Both the position numbers and the translations under genes were made by a program. DNA of 64,000 bases, from assembly GCF_025060755.1 (NCBI RefSeq), contig NZ_JANYUY010000026.1, forward strand, positions 40,632 through 104,631. Direction: 5' to 3'. Below are positions 16,998 through 25,185 of the stretch, in pieces. Numbering within the stretch: the stretch's first letter is position 1; each line of letters opens with the position of its first letter. Source of the DNA: Paenibacillus doosanensis. Lineage in GTDB: Bacteria > Bacillota > Bacilli > Paenibacillales > NBRC-103111. The notes under the pieces were generated by a model. That model saw only the letters and a list, made by a program, of their open reading frames with translations. It was not told where the DNA came from and did not search any database.

Positions 16998-18617
16998 ATG
17001 GACAATGAAAAGAAGCACCCTAGTATATTCGAACCGTTCGCGCTTATTCTAAACATCGTAACGGCTGTCATCGGGGCGATCATCGGGATGCAAATCGTTA
17101 CGACGTTGGGCGTGACTCCGAACACCGCAATTATCGGCGCTCTCGTAGCGATGCTGATCGCCCGCATTCCGATCACAATATTCAATAAGTATAAATCCGT
17201 TCACCGGCAAAACCTGGTGCAGACGTCCATCTCCTCCGCTACGTTCGGGGCGGCGAACAGTCTGCTGATTCCGATCGGGATACCGTTCGCGATGGGAGTT
17301 ACCGATCTGGTCGTCCCTATGCTGATCGGCGCGGCGCTCGCCATGTTCGTGGATGCGGCTATCCTGTACAAGCTGTTCGACTCCAAGCTGTTCCCGGCAT
17401 CCGGGACATGGGCTCCGGGGGTGGCGACGGCCGAATCGATCAAGGCGGGCGATAAGGGCGGCAAACGCGCCGGTCTGCTGGGAATCGGGACGGCAATCGG
17501 TTTGATCGGTTCTTACTTTAATATTTCGATGTCCGCCTTCGGTGTAGCCTTCATCGGCAACATTTGGGCGCTGACGATGTTCGGGATCGGTCTTATGATC
17601 CGCCAGTATTCGGTTCCCTGGTTTCATGTTGACGTGAACCAGCTGTATATCGCCCACGGCGTCATGATCGGCGCAGGGATCGTCGCTTTGATTCAAGCGG
17701 GTATGCTGATTTTCAGCAGACAGAACAAATCGGTCAAGAAGGAGAAGGCGAGCGAAAGCGGCATTGTTGCCTCCTCCGAGATTGATGAAAGCAAATTGAC
17801 TCGAACGGTAGGCGAAGCTAGACGTACGCTCAGTCTCGGATTTATAGCCTACCTGATCATCGCTCTGCTGATTGCCATAATCGGCGGCCTGATCACACAC
17901 ATGTCCGTCGGCATGCTGCTCGGCTTTATGGTTTTTGCCGCGTTCGCCGCGTTCGTCCACGAGCTGATCGTAGGGATCGCCGCGATGCACTCCGGCTGGT
18001 TCCCGGCGTTCGCCGTCGCGTTCATTACGCTGCTGTTCGGTATGATGATCGGTTTTCCTCCGGTCGCCCTCGCGCTGCTGGCGGGCTTCAGCGCCGCTAC
18101 CGGTCCGGCGTTCGCCGACATGGGTTACGACCTTAAGACGGGCTATATTCTCCGCGGCAACGGCGAGAACAAAGAATATGAGCTCGAAGGAAGAAAGCAT
18201 CAGTACATTACGGGGATGATCGCCTTCGGCGTCGCTCTGCTGACGGTGCTGGTCACTTACAAAGGCTATTTCGCGCAAAATCTTGTACCGCCGATCGATA
18301 AAGTATATGTGTCGACCATTAAGGCGGGAGCTTCTCCGGAAGTGGCCAAGCAGCTGTTGATCTGGGCTATTCCCGGCGCTATCGTGCAATTGATCGGCGG
18401 ACCTAGCCGCCAGATCGGCGTCTTGTTCGCAACCGGCTTGCTTATCGCCACTCCGAACGCCTGCTGGGCCGTTCTCGTCGGTATCGCCATTCGTATTATC
18501 GTGTTGAAAGTGAAAGGCAAAGAAGCGGAAACTCCAATGAGCATCTTGGCTGCGGGCTTCATTGCCGGGGATGCGCTGTACAGCTTCTTTAACTCCGTGT
18601 TTAAAATGAAAAAGTGA
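16998..18617 (+). CDS. OPT family oligopeptide transporter
   Basis: 539 residues, 12-14 membrane segments. N-terminal FEPFALILNIVTAVIGAIIGMQ and central WHVDVNQLYIAHGVMIGAG-like and GFPPVALALLAGFSAATGPAFADMGYDLKTGYILRGNG stretches fit bacterial OPT/YSL transporters. These carry peptides or metal chelates inward by proton symport. AAGGGGGAT precedes the ATG. It is the main candidate for uptake of the operon's substrate and is directly coupled to the DUF917 gene. Confidence 0.82.
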   Translation: MDNEKKHPSIFEPFALILNIVTAVIGAIIGMQIVTTLGVTPNTAIIGALVAMLIARIPITIFNKYKSVHRQNLVQTSISSATFGAANSLLIPIGIPFAMGVTDLVVPMLIGAALAMFVDAAILYKLFDSKLFPASGTWAPGVATAESIKAGDKGGKRAGLLGIGTAIGLIGSYFNISMSAFGVAFIGNIWALTMFGIGLMIRQYSVPWFHVDVNQLYIAHGVMIGAGIVALIQAGMLIFSRQNKSVKKEKASESGIVASSEIDESKLTRTVGEARRTLSLGFIAYLIIALLIAIIGGLITHMSVGMLLGFMVFAAFAAFVHELIVGIAAMHSGWFPAFAVAFITLLFGMMIGFPPVALALLAGFSAATGPAFADMGYDLKTGYILRGNGENKEYELEGRKHQYITGMIAFGVALLTVLVTYKGYFAQNLVPPIDKVYVSTIKAGASPEVAKQLLIWAIPGAIVQLIGGPSRQIGVLFATGLLIATPNACWAVLVGIAIRIIVLKVKGKEAETPMSILAAGFIAGDALYSFFNSVFKMKK

Positions 18618-18628
18618 GGCGAAGCTTG

Positions 18629-19690
18629 ATGTCGATATTGAAATTGGATGAAAAAATGGTGGAATACGCGGTTTACGGCGGCGCCGTTCTCGGCGGAGGA
18701 GGAGGGGGCTGGATTGAAGACGGCCTCCAGATCGGCCGCCTGGCTCTCGAAATCGGACAGCCCAGCTTGTATTCCATCGATGAATTCGCAGACGAGGACT
18801 TATTCGTTACCGTGTCTATGGTAGGAGCTCCGGCCGCCAAGGATCAATTCGTCAAGCCGATTCATTACGGCAAAGCGTTGGACATCTTGACGCAGAAGAT
18901 CGGCAAAACCGTCAATGCGCTCCATACGAACGAGAACGGAGCGGGGACGACCGTCAACGGCTGGTTTCAATCGGCTATCACGGGAATTCCGCTTGTGGAC
19001 TTCGCTTGTAACGGACGGGCTCATCCGACGGGCGCGATGGGCTCGCTGAACCTCTCCGAGGTGGAAGGCTACATCTCCCATCAAGCCGGCGTCGGCGGCA
19101 AGGGAGACAACTACATCGAAATCAGCATCTCAGGCTCGCTTGAAAAAGCCGCTTCGATGATCCGCAAAGCTTCCGTTGAAGCCGGCGGTCTGGTTGCCGT
19201 CGCACGCAATCCGGTCACATGCGCTTATGCCAAAGCCAACGGCGCCGCCGGAGCGATCACTCAGGCGATCGAGGTCGGCGAGGCACTGCTTGCCCGCCAA
19301 GGCGAAGCGGCCATTGAATCCGTCGTCTCCAAGCTGGGCGGCCAAGTCGTTACGATGGGTACGGTTACCGATTTCACCCTGGAGACGACAGGCGGCTTCG
19401 ACGTCGGCACGGTCCGGATCAATGACGAGCATGAGATGACGTTCTGGAACGAGTATATGACGATTGAAAAGGACGGAGAGCGGTTTGCTACCTTCCCGGA
19501 CCTGATCATGACGCTGGATGCCAAAACGGCCAGACCGATCGTTACGGCAGCGATTCAAAAAGGCCAGCAGCTCGCCGTTATCGCGGTGCCGAAGGCAAAA
19601 TTGCTGCTCAGCAGCACGATGAGCAACACCAAGCTGCTCAAGCCGATTGAGGACATTATTCATAAATCGATTATTTCTTATCTCGGATAA
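18629..19690 (+). CDS. DUF917 family protein (S-methylthiohydantoin desulfurase-like)
   Basis: 353 residues from the ATG at 18629; a GTG at 18614 overlapping the OPT stop is the alternative. The N-terminal YAVYGGAVLGGGGGGWIEDGL and the PTGAMGSLNLSE and TTGGFDVGTVRI segments are DUF917 hallmarks. One member of this family has been described as a desulfurase of S-methyl-thiohydantoins, and others are linked to hydantoin-utilisation genes. With a hydantoin-type racemase two genes upstream, a cyclic ureide or hydantoin-like substrate is plausible. Activity is inferred. Confidence 0.75.
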   Translation: MSILKLDEKMVEYAVYGGAVLGGGGGGWIEDGLQIGRLALEIGQPSLYSIDEFADEDLFVTVSMVGAPAAKDQFVKPIHYGKALDILTQKIGKTVNALHTNENGAGTTVNGWFQSAITGIPLVDFACNGRAHPTGAMGSLNLSEVEGYISHQAGVGGKGDNYIEISISGSLEKAASMIRKASVEAGGLVAVARNPVTCAYAKANGAAGAITQAIEVGEALLARQGEAAIESVVSKLGGQVVTMGTVTDFTLETTGGFDVGTVRINDEHEMTFWNEYMTIEKDGERFATFPDLIMTLDAKTARPIVTAAIQKGQQLAVIAVPKAKLLLSSTMSNTKLLKPIEDIIHKSIISYLG

Positions 19691-19726
19691 AGACAAACAG
19701 AATGAATTCGGATGGAGGAAAAGGAC

Positions 19727-20662
19727 ATGACATTAAAACAAACCTTACTCGCGCTTGACGTAATGGATAGCGGCTATGTAACCGGAGAGAAAGTCAAGGA
19801 ATTATTCAATGAATATAAGGATGTATCGGTAACGGTAACCGTCGTAAAAGGGGATAAAGGCAGCACCGATTTCATTAAAATCGTCGTTCCCGGAACGAAC
19901 GGCAAGAGCAAAGGCGGCGACGCGCCGACCTTCGGGATTATCGGACGTTTGGGCGGCATCGGAGCGCGTCCTACGCGGATCGGTCTCGTATCCGACGCCG
20001 ACGGTGCGGTAGCCGCCGTCGCTTCGGCGCTGAAGCTGGCCGAAATGCAGACCAGAGGCGACTCTTTGAAAGGCGACGTTATCATCACGACGCATATTTG
20101 TCCGGATGCTCCGACGCGTCCGCACGAGCCTGTCGATTTCATGGATTCTCCGGTCGACATTTTGACGATGAACCAGCATGAAATCGTGCCGGAGATGGAA
20201 GCGATTCTGTCCATCGATACGACCAAAGGCAACCGCGTCATTAATCATAAAGGCATCGCCATCTCGCCTACGGTCAAAGAAGGCTATATTTTGCGCATGA
20301 GCGAAGACTTGCTGCGGATTATGGAAATGACGACAGGCCAACTGCCTGTGACGTTCCCGATAACGATGCAGGATATTACGCCTTACGGCAATGACCTGTA
20401 TCATATCAATTCGATTCTTCAACCGGCGGTAGCCACCGATGCTCCGGTTGTCGGCGTAGCCGTTACGGCCCAATCGGCCGTGCCGGGCTGCGGCACCGGC
20501 GCAAGCCACGAGATCGACATCGCTTCGGCGGTACGCTTCTCGGTCGAAGTAGCCAAGGAAGTAACGAACGGCACGTGCGAGTTCTATAACAAAGCGGAAT
20601 TCGATCGCATCTTGAGCTTGTACGGCTCGATGAAAGTGCTGCAAACATCGGGAAAACAGTAA
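19727..20662 (+). CDS. DUF1177 family protein
   Basis: 311 residues from the ATG at 19727, with GGAGG eight nt upstream. It contains a Gly-rich segment GIIGRLGGIGARPTRIGLVSDADGA and HICPDAPTRPHEPVDFMDSPVD with clustered His, Asp and Cys that could bind metal, plus PGCGTGASHEIDIASAVRFS. This matches the DUF1177 family, for which I know no established function. Its constant company with AroM, DUF917 and OPT genes suggests an enzyme in the same pathway, perhaps a metal-dependent hydrolase; this is inference. Confidence 0.7.
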   Translation: MTLKQTLLALDVMDSGYVTGEKVKELFNEYKDVSVTVTVVKGDKGSTDFIKIVVPGTNGKSKGGDAPTFGIIGRLGGIGARPTRIGLVSDADGAVAAVASALKLAEMQTRGDSLKGDVIITTHICPDAPTRPHEPVDFMDSPVDILTMNQHEIVPEMEAILSIDTTKGNRVINHKGIAISPTVKEGYILRMSEDLLRIMEMTTGQLPVTFPITMQDITPYGNDLYHINSILQPAVATDAPVVGVAVTAQSAVPGCGTGASHEIDIASAVRFSVEVAKEVTNGTCEFYNKAEFDRILSLYGSMKVLQTSGKQ

Positions 20663-20685
20663 TTTCTTTTCATATACTTGCACAT

Positions 20686-20709
20686 TAGGGGAACTCGGGT
20701 TCCCCCTTT
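20686..20709 (+). terminator. Internal hairpin between DUF1177 and AroM genes
   Basis: AGGGGAAC-TCG-GGTTCCCCCT followed by TTATTTTC. It may be a partial terminator or a processing site that lowers expression of the last two genes. Confidence 0.6.
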
Positions 20710-20734
20710 ATTTTCATTCAGGGAGGCGATTCGG

Positions 20735-21406
20735 ATGGAGAAGCTGGGAATGATTACGATCGGCCAGGCGCCGAGAACCGACGTTGCGCCGATTATCGAG
20801 AAATATTTGGAAGGCCGCGCCGAGCTCGTTCAAGTCGGTGTGCTGGACGGGATGACCAAGGCATATATTGAAGAGAATCTGTTTCCCGAAGAGGGAGATT
20901 ACGTACTGACCTCCCGTCTGACGACCGGGGATTCGGTGGTGATGTCGCGGAAAAAAATTCAGCCGATTTTGCAAAACAAAATCAATGAGCTGGAGCAAAG
21001 CGGCATTAGGCAAATACTGCTTCTTTGCACGGGGGTATTTCCGGGACTTACGACAGCGACTTCCTATTTGATCGAACCGGATCATATTATTCCGCCTACC
21101 GTCAAAGCGATGGTCGGCTCCCGCCGTCTGGGCGTGATCGTACCTTTAATCGAGCAGAAGGAAAATTTGAAACCGAAATATTCTCCGCTCGGACTCGATC
21201 CGCTGTTCTCCGTCGCTTCGCCGTATATTAATAATCTGGACAATTTCCGGCAAGCGGCGACCGAGCTGAAGGATACCGTCGATATTATCGTGCTGGACTG
21301 CATGGGATACACCGAGGAAGCGAGAGAGCTTGTCGCGAAGACTTCCGGACTGCCGGTTGTATTGTCCAATGCGATTATGGCAAAATTAGTATCGGAAATG
21401 ATCTGA
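20735..21406 (+). CDS. AroM family protein
   Basis: 223 residues from the ATG at 20735 (GGGAGGCG six nt upstream). The start KLGMITIGQAPRTDVAPIIEKYL is the AroM signature; LLLCTGVFPGL and VLDCMGYTEEARELVAKTSGLPVVLSNA repeat the racemase-like motif plan with Cys residues. AroM was named in E. coli for co-transcription with aroL, but its function is unknown. The fold resembles the Asp/Glu racemase superfamily, so the operon encodes two racemase-like proteins. Confidence 0.8.
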   Translation: MEKLGMITIGQAPRTDVAPIIEKYLEGRAELVQVGVLDGMTKAYIEENLFPEEGDYVLTSRLTTGDSVVMSRKKIQPILQNKINELEQSGIRQILLLCTGVFPGLTTATSYLIEPDHIIPPTVKAMVGSRRLGVIVPLIEQKENLKPKYSPLGLDPLFSVASPYINNLDNFRQAATELKDTVDIIVLDCMGYTEEARELVAKTSGLPVVLSNAIMAKLVSEMI

Positions 21407-21454
21407 AATTGCGGAAATCACTCAATCACTGAAATCGCAAAGGGATGACAAACG

Positions 21455-22402
21455 ATGAATGCGAAGTTAACGGAAATCAGTAAAAATGTGCTGCAAAACT
21501 GCCTCGGCCTGAAGGAAGGCGAGACGTTCCTGGTCGTTGCGGACGATGTGAAGAAGGAGCTGGCCGAGTCGCTGTATGAAGCGGGCAAGCAGCTTGGCGC
21601 CGAAGCGATGCTCGTCGTGATGAAGGAACGGGCCAAATCGGGCGAAGAGCCTCCGGCGCCCATAGCCAAGGCGATGGCGGAGTCGGATGTGGTCGTCTGC
21701 GTGACCAAGCATTCCTTGACGCATACGCAGGCGCGCAAGCAAGCGGCCGCCGCGGGAACCAGACTCGCTACAATGCCGGGCATCACCGAGGATATGTTCC
21801 TGGAGGGCGCTATCAGCGCCGACTATGTCCAGGTCAAAGCGCTGACGGAGAAAGTAACGGACATGCTGACGAAGGGCGAGAAGGTTAGAATCGAAAAGGA
21901 CGGCCGCAGTCTGTCGTTCTCGATTGCCGGAAGAAACGGCGTTCCGAGCACGGGCATGTACCTGAACCCGGGCGAATCCGGCAACCTGCCGTCGGGCGAA
22001 GCCTATATTGCGCCGGTGGAAGGGCTCGCTGAAGGCCAGATCGTCATCGACGGGTCGGTAGCCGGAATCGGCAAGCTGCAGACGCCTCTCTTGGTCACTG
22101 TAGCCGGAGGACGGATTACGCAGGCCGAAGGAGCGGACGCGGAGCGGCTGCTGCAAATTCTCGGCGACGGCGACGGCAGACAGCTCGGCGAATTCGGCAT
22201 CGGCACCAATGATAAAGCCCGCATCACGGGCGTCGTGCTGGAGGATGAGAAAGTATACGGCACGATCCATGTCGCGTTCGGCAGCAACAATACGTTCGGC
22301 GGAACGATCGCCGCAGGCGTCCATATTGACGGAGTCGTTACCAAACCGAATGTATATATCGATGACCGGCTCATTATGGAGAACGGGCGGTTTGTTGAAT
22401 AA
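21455..22402 (+). CDS. M29-like aminopeptidase
   Basis: 315 residues. The layout matches short aminopeptidase T-like proteins: N-terminal half with LGLKEGETFLVVADDVKKEL and a C-terminal half with EFGIGTNDKARITGVVLEDEKVYGTIHVAFGSNNTFGG, where the conserved Glu, His and Asp form the dimetal site (E at EFGIG, H at TIHVAFG). It would release N-terminal residues from peptides in the cytoplasm. As the last gene before a terminator it fits a pathway that imports peptides or peptide-like compounds through the OPT transporter. Confidence 0.78.
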   Translation: MNAKLTEISKNVLQNCLGLKEGETFLVVADDVKKELAESLYEAGKQLGAEAMLVVMKERAKSGEEPPAPIAKAMAESDVVVCVTKHSLTHTQARKQAAAAGTRLATMPGITEDMFLEGAISADYVQVKALTEKVTDMLTKGEKVRIEKDGRSLSFSIAGRNGVPSTGMYLNPGESGNLPSGEAYIAPVEGLAEGQIVIDGSVAGIGKLQTPLLVTVAGGRITQAEGADAERLLQILGDGDGRQLGEFGIGTNDKARITGVVLEDEKVYGTIHVAFGSNNTFGGTIAAGVHIDGVVTKPNVYIDDRLIMENGRFVE

Positions 22403-22427
22403 AAGTATCAGGGATTGAAGACAAGAC

Positions 22428-22467
22428 AAGGCTGATGGCTGCCCGCGTGCGGTCGTCAGCCTTTTTT
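22428..22467 (+). terminator. Terminator of the PucR-controlled operon
   Basis: AAGGCTGATGGC ... GTCGTCAGCCTT followed by TTTT, 26 nt after the aminopeptidase stop. Confidence 0.8.
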
Positions 22468-22551
22468 CGTTGTGTACATGCGGAAGGAGAAGCTTCATAA
22501 TAATGACGCGGCGTTTAGAGGAGATGTGAAGGGGAAGGCAAAGCGGTAGGG

Positions 22552-23040
22552 CTACAGCGTACTCAGGTCCAAGCTCAGCCATTCGTTGTTGCCGTCCCGC
22601 GAAAGAAACCAGACTTGGACGAATTTGCCCCGCGGTTTGTAGATGAGATGCTTGACGGCCAAAATATCCGACATGCCAAATGCCGGCGAAGCGTTGCGGA
22701 TAAGGAGGGATATCGGATAGTCGGAGGCATACGTATCGATCTTGCTCTCTTTAATTCGAATCCGGTTATTCAATTCCTTTACGAGCATCTCGACGACTTC
22801 GTTGCTGTGCGTATTCGTCTGGGAGCGGCCCAGCAGCATTTTCGCTTCTTCCGAATCATAAAATAAATGGGTAATCTCTACGCCCATCAGCCGCTGACGG
22901 GAATCTTGAATGACGGCGTCGGGACGCTCCCGCTGGTACAGGAGGCGAAGCTTGTTATCGTGATTCCGGTTGTAAATATCGATCCAGATTTTGACGGCGG
23001 CGCGTTCCAAGTCCCGTTTTTCCTGATTGTTGGTTGTCAT
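22552..23040 (-). CDS. Hypothetical protein with a PD-(D/E)XK-like motif
   Basis: 162 residues, start ATG with GGAGGAG upstream. It is rich in charged residues; PDAVIQDSRQRLMGVEITHLF could be the Asp...Glu-x-Thr core of a restriction-like nuclease fold (the usual Lys position holds Thr). The rest is helical with a C-terminal strand-rich part (GKFVQVWFLSRDGNNEW). I recognise no named family. It is followed, upstream on the same strand, by an integrase-like gene, hinting at a small accessory insertion. Confidence 0.5.
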   Translation of the reverse strand: MTTNNQEKRDLERAAVKIWIDIYNRNHDNKLRLLYQRERPDAVIQDSRQRLMGVEITHLFYDSEEAKMLLGRSQTNTHSNEVVEMLVKELNNRIRIKESKIDTYASDYPISLLIRNASPAFGMSDILAVKHLIYKPRGKFVQVWFLSRDGNNEWLSLDLSTL

Positions 23041-23121
23041 AAGCTCCTCCGAAAAATACAGCGTCGTAGATTCGCCTGAAGAGGAGGAGCGAGGCCCCCT
23101 CTTATGCGAATTATTACTATA

Positions 23122-23601
23122 TTATGCGATGACTACATGATTCAATTCTAATTTGAGTGTAGTCAAATATGCAAGCTCCGGAAGCTCTAATTTTTCGGAT
23201 AATTCGCGAAATCTTCTGTATATCGTGCGCAGGATCACCGAATCCATCTCCTGAATCATGCTCTCATGCGCAATATAATCGTTTAACGTTGCTTTAATCA
23301 AATAGCCGTTATCCTTCAGATTGGACCTTCGCTGATCGGCGATGTACTGATTTTGCAGGAGCGCCCTCTTATACATTTGAACGGTGCGGGGGCTGACGCC
23401 CTGTCTTCTTTTTATTCCATACGAATCCGTGATGGTCAAAGTGCGGCTCTCCAGGTCGAGCGAGTCGGCTTTCAAATAGACAATTTCGTGCACCTCGATT
23501 CCTTCAAGCAGCAAGCGGACAACGATGGCATCTTGAGCATTGATGCACTGACTTTCAGCAAGCAACAGTGTCTCGTAAGTCAAAACATTCACCAGTTCCA
23601 A
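23122..23601 (-). CDS. Tyrosine-recombinase-like protein, N-terminal part of catalytic core only
   Basis: 159 residues. The segment NAQDAIVVRLLLEGIEVHEIVYLKADSLDLESRTLTITDSYG resembles the first part of the phage-integrase catalytic domain (the stretch that carries the first catalytic Arg and then a beta hairpin). The Arg/His-x-x-Arg/Tyr pattern of the C-terminal part is not found, so it is unlikely to be an active recombinase. The start is TTG with AAAGGG upstream. It may be a small DNA-binding protein derived from an integrase. Confidence 0.45.
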   Translation of the reverse strand: MELVNVLTYETLLLAESQCINAQDAIVVRLLLEGIEVHEIVYLKADSLDLESRTLTITDSYGIKRRQGVSPRTVQMYKRALLQNQYIADQRRSNLKDNGYLIKATLNDYIAHESMIQEMDSVILRTIYRRFRELSEKLELPELAYLTTLKLELNHVVIA

Positions 23602-24152
23602 ACAACCCTTTCGTTATGAAAATAGTTTGTCGTGTATCTAGGACAGCAATAAAAATTGTATATGATTATGCAAATTTATGAAAGAATGTAAAATAAGAGG
23701 TTTTATCGTTCGGTGTCGAATGGCAAAAGTTTTTTCAGACATAAACTTTCAGCAACCGATAAAAGCGAAAAAGGGCTGGGAAAATGCTCGTCCATAGCGA
23801 ATAAAGCGCTGACAAACTACAGCAGGGGGAGAAGTAAGCGTTTCGATACCGGTGCAGTGGGAGAAGGGGATGTCCGAACGGCTCCGGTAAAGAGCGGCAA
23901 GCTTGCCGCAGCGGTCATCTACGGCTCCAAATGCCCGTAAAGGGCTGTCGAAGAAGGGCAAAAGGCTGCGATAGAGCTCATAGAATTTAAAAAATGTCGA
24001 GGGATGAAATCACCTTCGTCCGCCCTGATTCGCGGCCGACAGCCTGTTTTTTTTTCAAGAATCAGTGTCAAAATGAAGGTCAGCTACTTATAATGTACTA
24101 TTCCATAGGCATTCGTCTAGGAAAGCTGCCGCTTGGAAGGAGGTGTCGGAGC
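23602..24152. other. 550-bp region without a supported gene
   Basis: Short ORFs overlap on both strands (for example 23713-23940 plus and 23749-23961 minus), but none has a good ribosome site or recognisable family. The region holds a perfect 16-bp palindrome GCGGCAAGCTTGCCGC (23894-23909). AGGGCTGTCG near 23940 could pair with CGACAGCCT just before a T-tract at about 24048, enclosing some 90 nt. It could be a structured leader of the ytxG-like gene, but it matches no riboswitch class I know. Confidence 0.4.
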
Positions 24153-24605
24153 GTGATGTGGCAAATCAGCATTAGCTTGGCTTCCTTGGCTTTTGTCGTG
24201 CTGGCCGGCTATTTGATCTTCCTGCTGAAGGAATCCCGCCAGGCGATGCGGCAGGCGCAAGATACGCTAAACCGCATGCAGGAGAAGCTGGAACTGACGG
24301 CGGAGGAATCCGTCCGTACGATACGCCTTTCCAGGGAAGTGCTGGAGGATGTACAGAGGAGGATGAAGGCGACCGACGGGTTTGTGGATGCGATGGAGCG
24401 AACAGGGGAAGCGGCCAGCAGTCTCTCCCGTTCGGTGCAGCTGGTGTCCCGCACGTTGTCGGATACAGTTCTGGAGGCCAGGGAAACGCTACATACCCGG
24501 CAGGATACGGTGAAGGACCTTATAGAGCTGACGACGACCGGAATCCAGCTGTGGCAAAGGTGGCAAGCGCAGAAACCCTCCAAGACGGGCACGCCTGACG
24601 AATGA
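24153..24605 (+). CDS. ytxG: DUF948 (YtxG-like) protein
   Basis: About 150 residues. One N-terminal membrane helix (SISLASLAFVVLAGYLIFLLK) is followed by a long amphipathic helix with heptad-like spacing (about 30-130), the DUF948 pattern. GTG at 24153 has AAGGAGGTG seven nt upstream; the ATG one codon later is also possible. It is followed by a YtxH-like gene, the same order as ytxG-ytxH of Bacillus, where they are general-stress genes. No clear sigma-B promoter is visible. Confidence 0.72.
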   Translation: MMWQISISLASLAFVVLAGYLIFLLKESRQAMRQAQDTLNRMQEKLELTAEESVRTIRLSREVLEDVQRRMKATDGFVDAMERTGEAASSLSRSVQLVSRTLSDTVLEARETLHTRQDTVKDLIELTTTGIQLWQRWQAQKPSKTGTPDE

Positions 24606-24629
24606 TCAAGATTGAAGGAGATGAACAGG

Positions 24630-24989
24630 ATGGCAGCTGATAAAAAAGGAAAAGACTTGCTGGTCGGAGCTGTAGTAGGTACGGTGCTGGGAGCGGTGAC
24701 CGCCCTATTGCTGGCTCCCAAATCGGGGCGCGAGCTGAGAGCGGATTTGGCGGAAGGCGTTCATACCGTCACGGAAAAAACGCAGCAAGTGGCAGGGACG
24801 GTAGCGGATAAATCCAAGCAGCTGGCAGGCACCTTGTCCGAAAAGACGCAGCTGATCGGCAACCAAACTTCCGAATGGGCAGGCAAAGTGAAGGAAAAGG
24901 CGCTTTCCTGGAAAAACGGCAAGGCCGACGAAGCGGCCGAAGTGCCTGTGGCGGCAACGGTGATCGAGGGCGAAGAGCAGCAGCAATAA
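24630..24989 (+). CDS. ytxH: YtxH domain protein
   Basis: 119 residues from the ATG at 24630 (GGAG nine nt upstream). The N-terminal GKDLLVGAVVGTVLGAVTALLLAPKSGRELRADL is the YtxH signature: one Gly-rich membrane helix followed by APKSG. The rest is a long polar helix with repeats (TEKTQQVAGTVADKSKQLAGTLSEKTQ). It is thought to be a membrane-anchored stress protein; the molecular role is unknown. Confidence 0.82.
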   Translation: MAADKKGKDLLVGAVVGTVLGAVTALLLAPKSGRELRADLAEGVHTVTEKTQQVAGTVADKSKQLAGTLSEKTQLIGNQTSEWAGKVKEKALSWKNGKADEAAEVPVAATVIEGEEQQQ

Positions 24990-25144
24990 GCCGCTGACCG
25001 ATCCAAGCGTACCAGCATCCGGTTTAAGCCGCGAGACGTTCCCGAGGATAGAGGGGGGAACACCCATAAGCTGGGGCGCATTGCAGCAGTCATATAAGCG
25101 TTCTACGGGCGCACGGTTCCGGGCATCCGCTTTGCAGCCTATAA

Positions 25145-25169
25145 AGGCCCCTTCTATGCGAAGGGGCCT
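25145..25169 (-). terminator. Terminator of the phosphodiester glycosidase gene
   Basis: AGGCCCCTTCGCATAGAAGGGGCCT forms a perfect hairpin on the minus strand, followed by TTATA. Confidence 0.7.
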
Positions 25170-25185
25170 GTTAGGATTATATGCG

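Noticed and set aside
23713..23940. 75-aa plus-strand ORF in the gene-free region
   Set aside because: No ribosome site, no motif, and an equally long ORF on the opposite strand.
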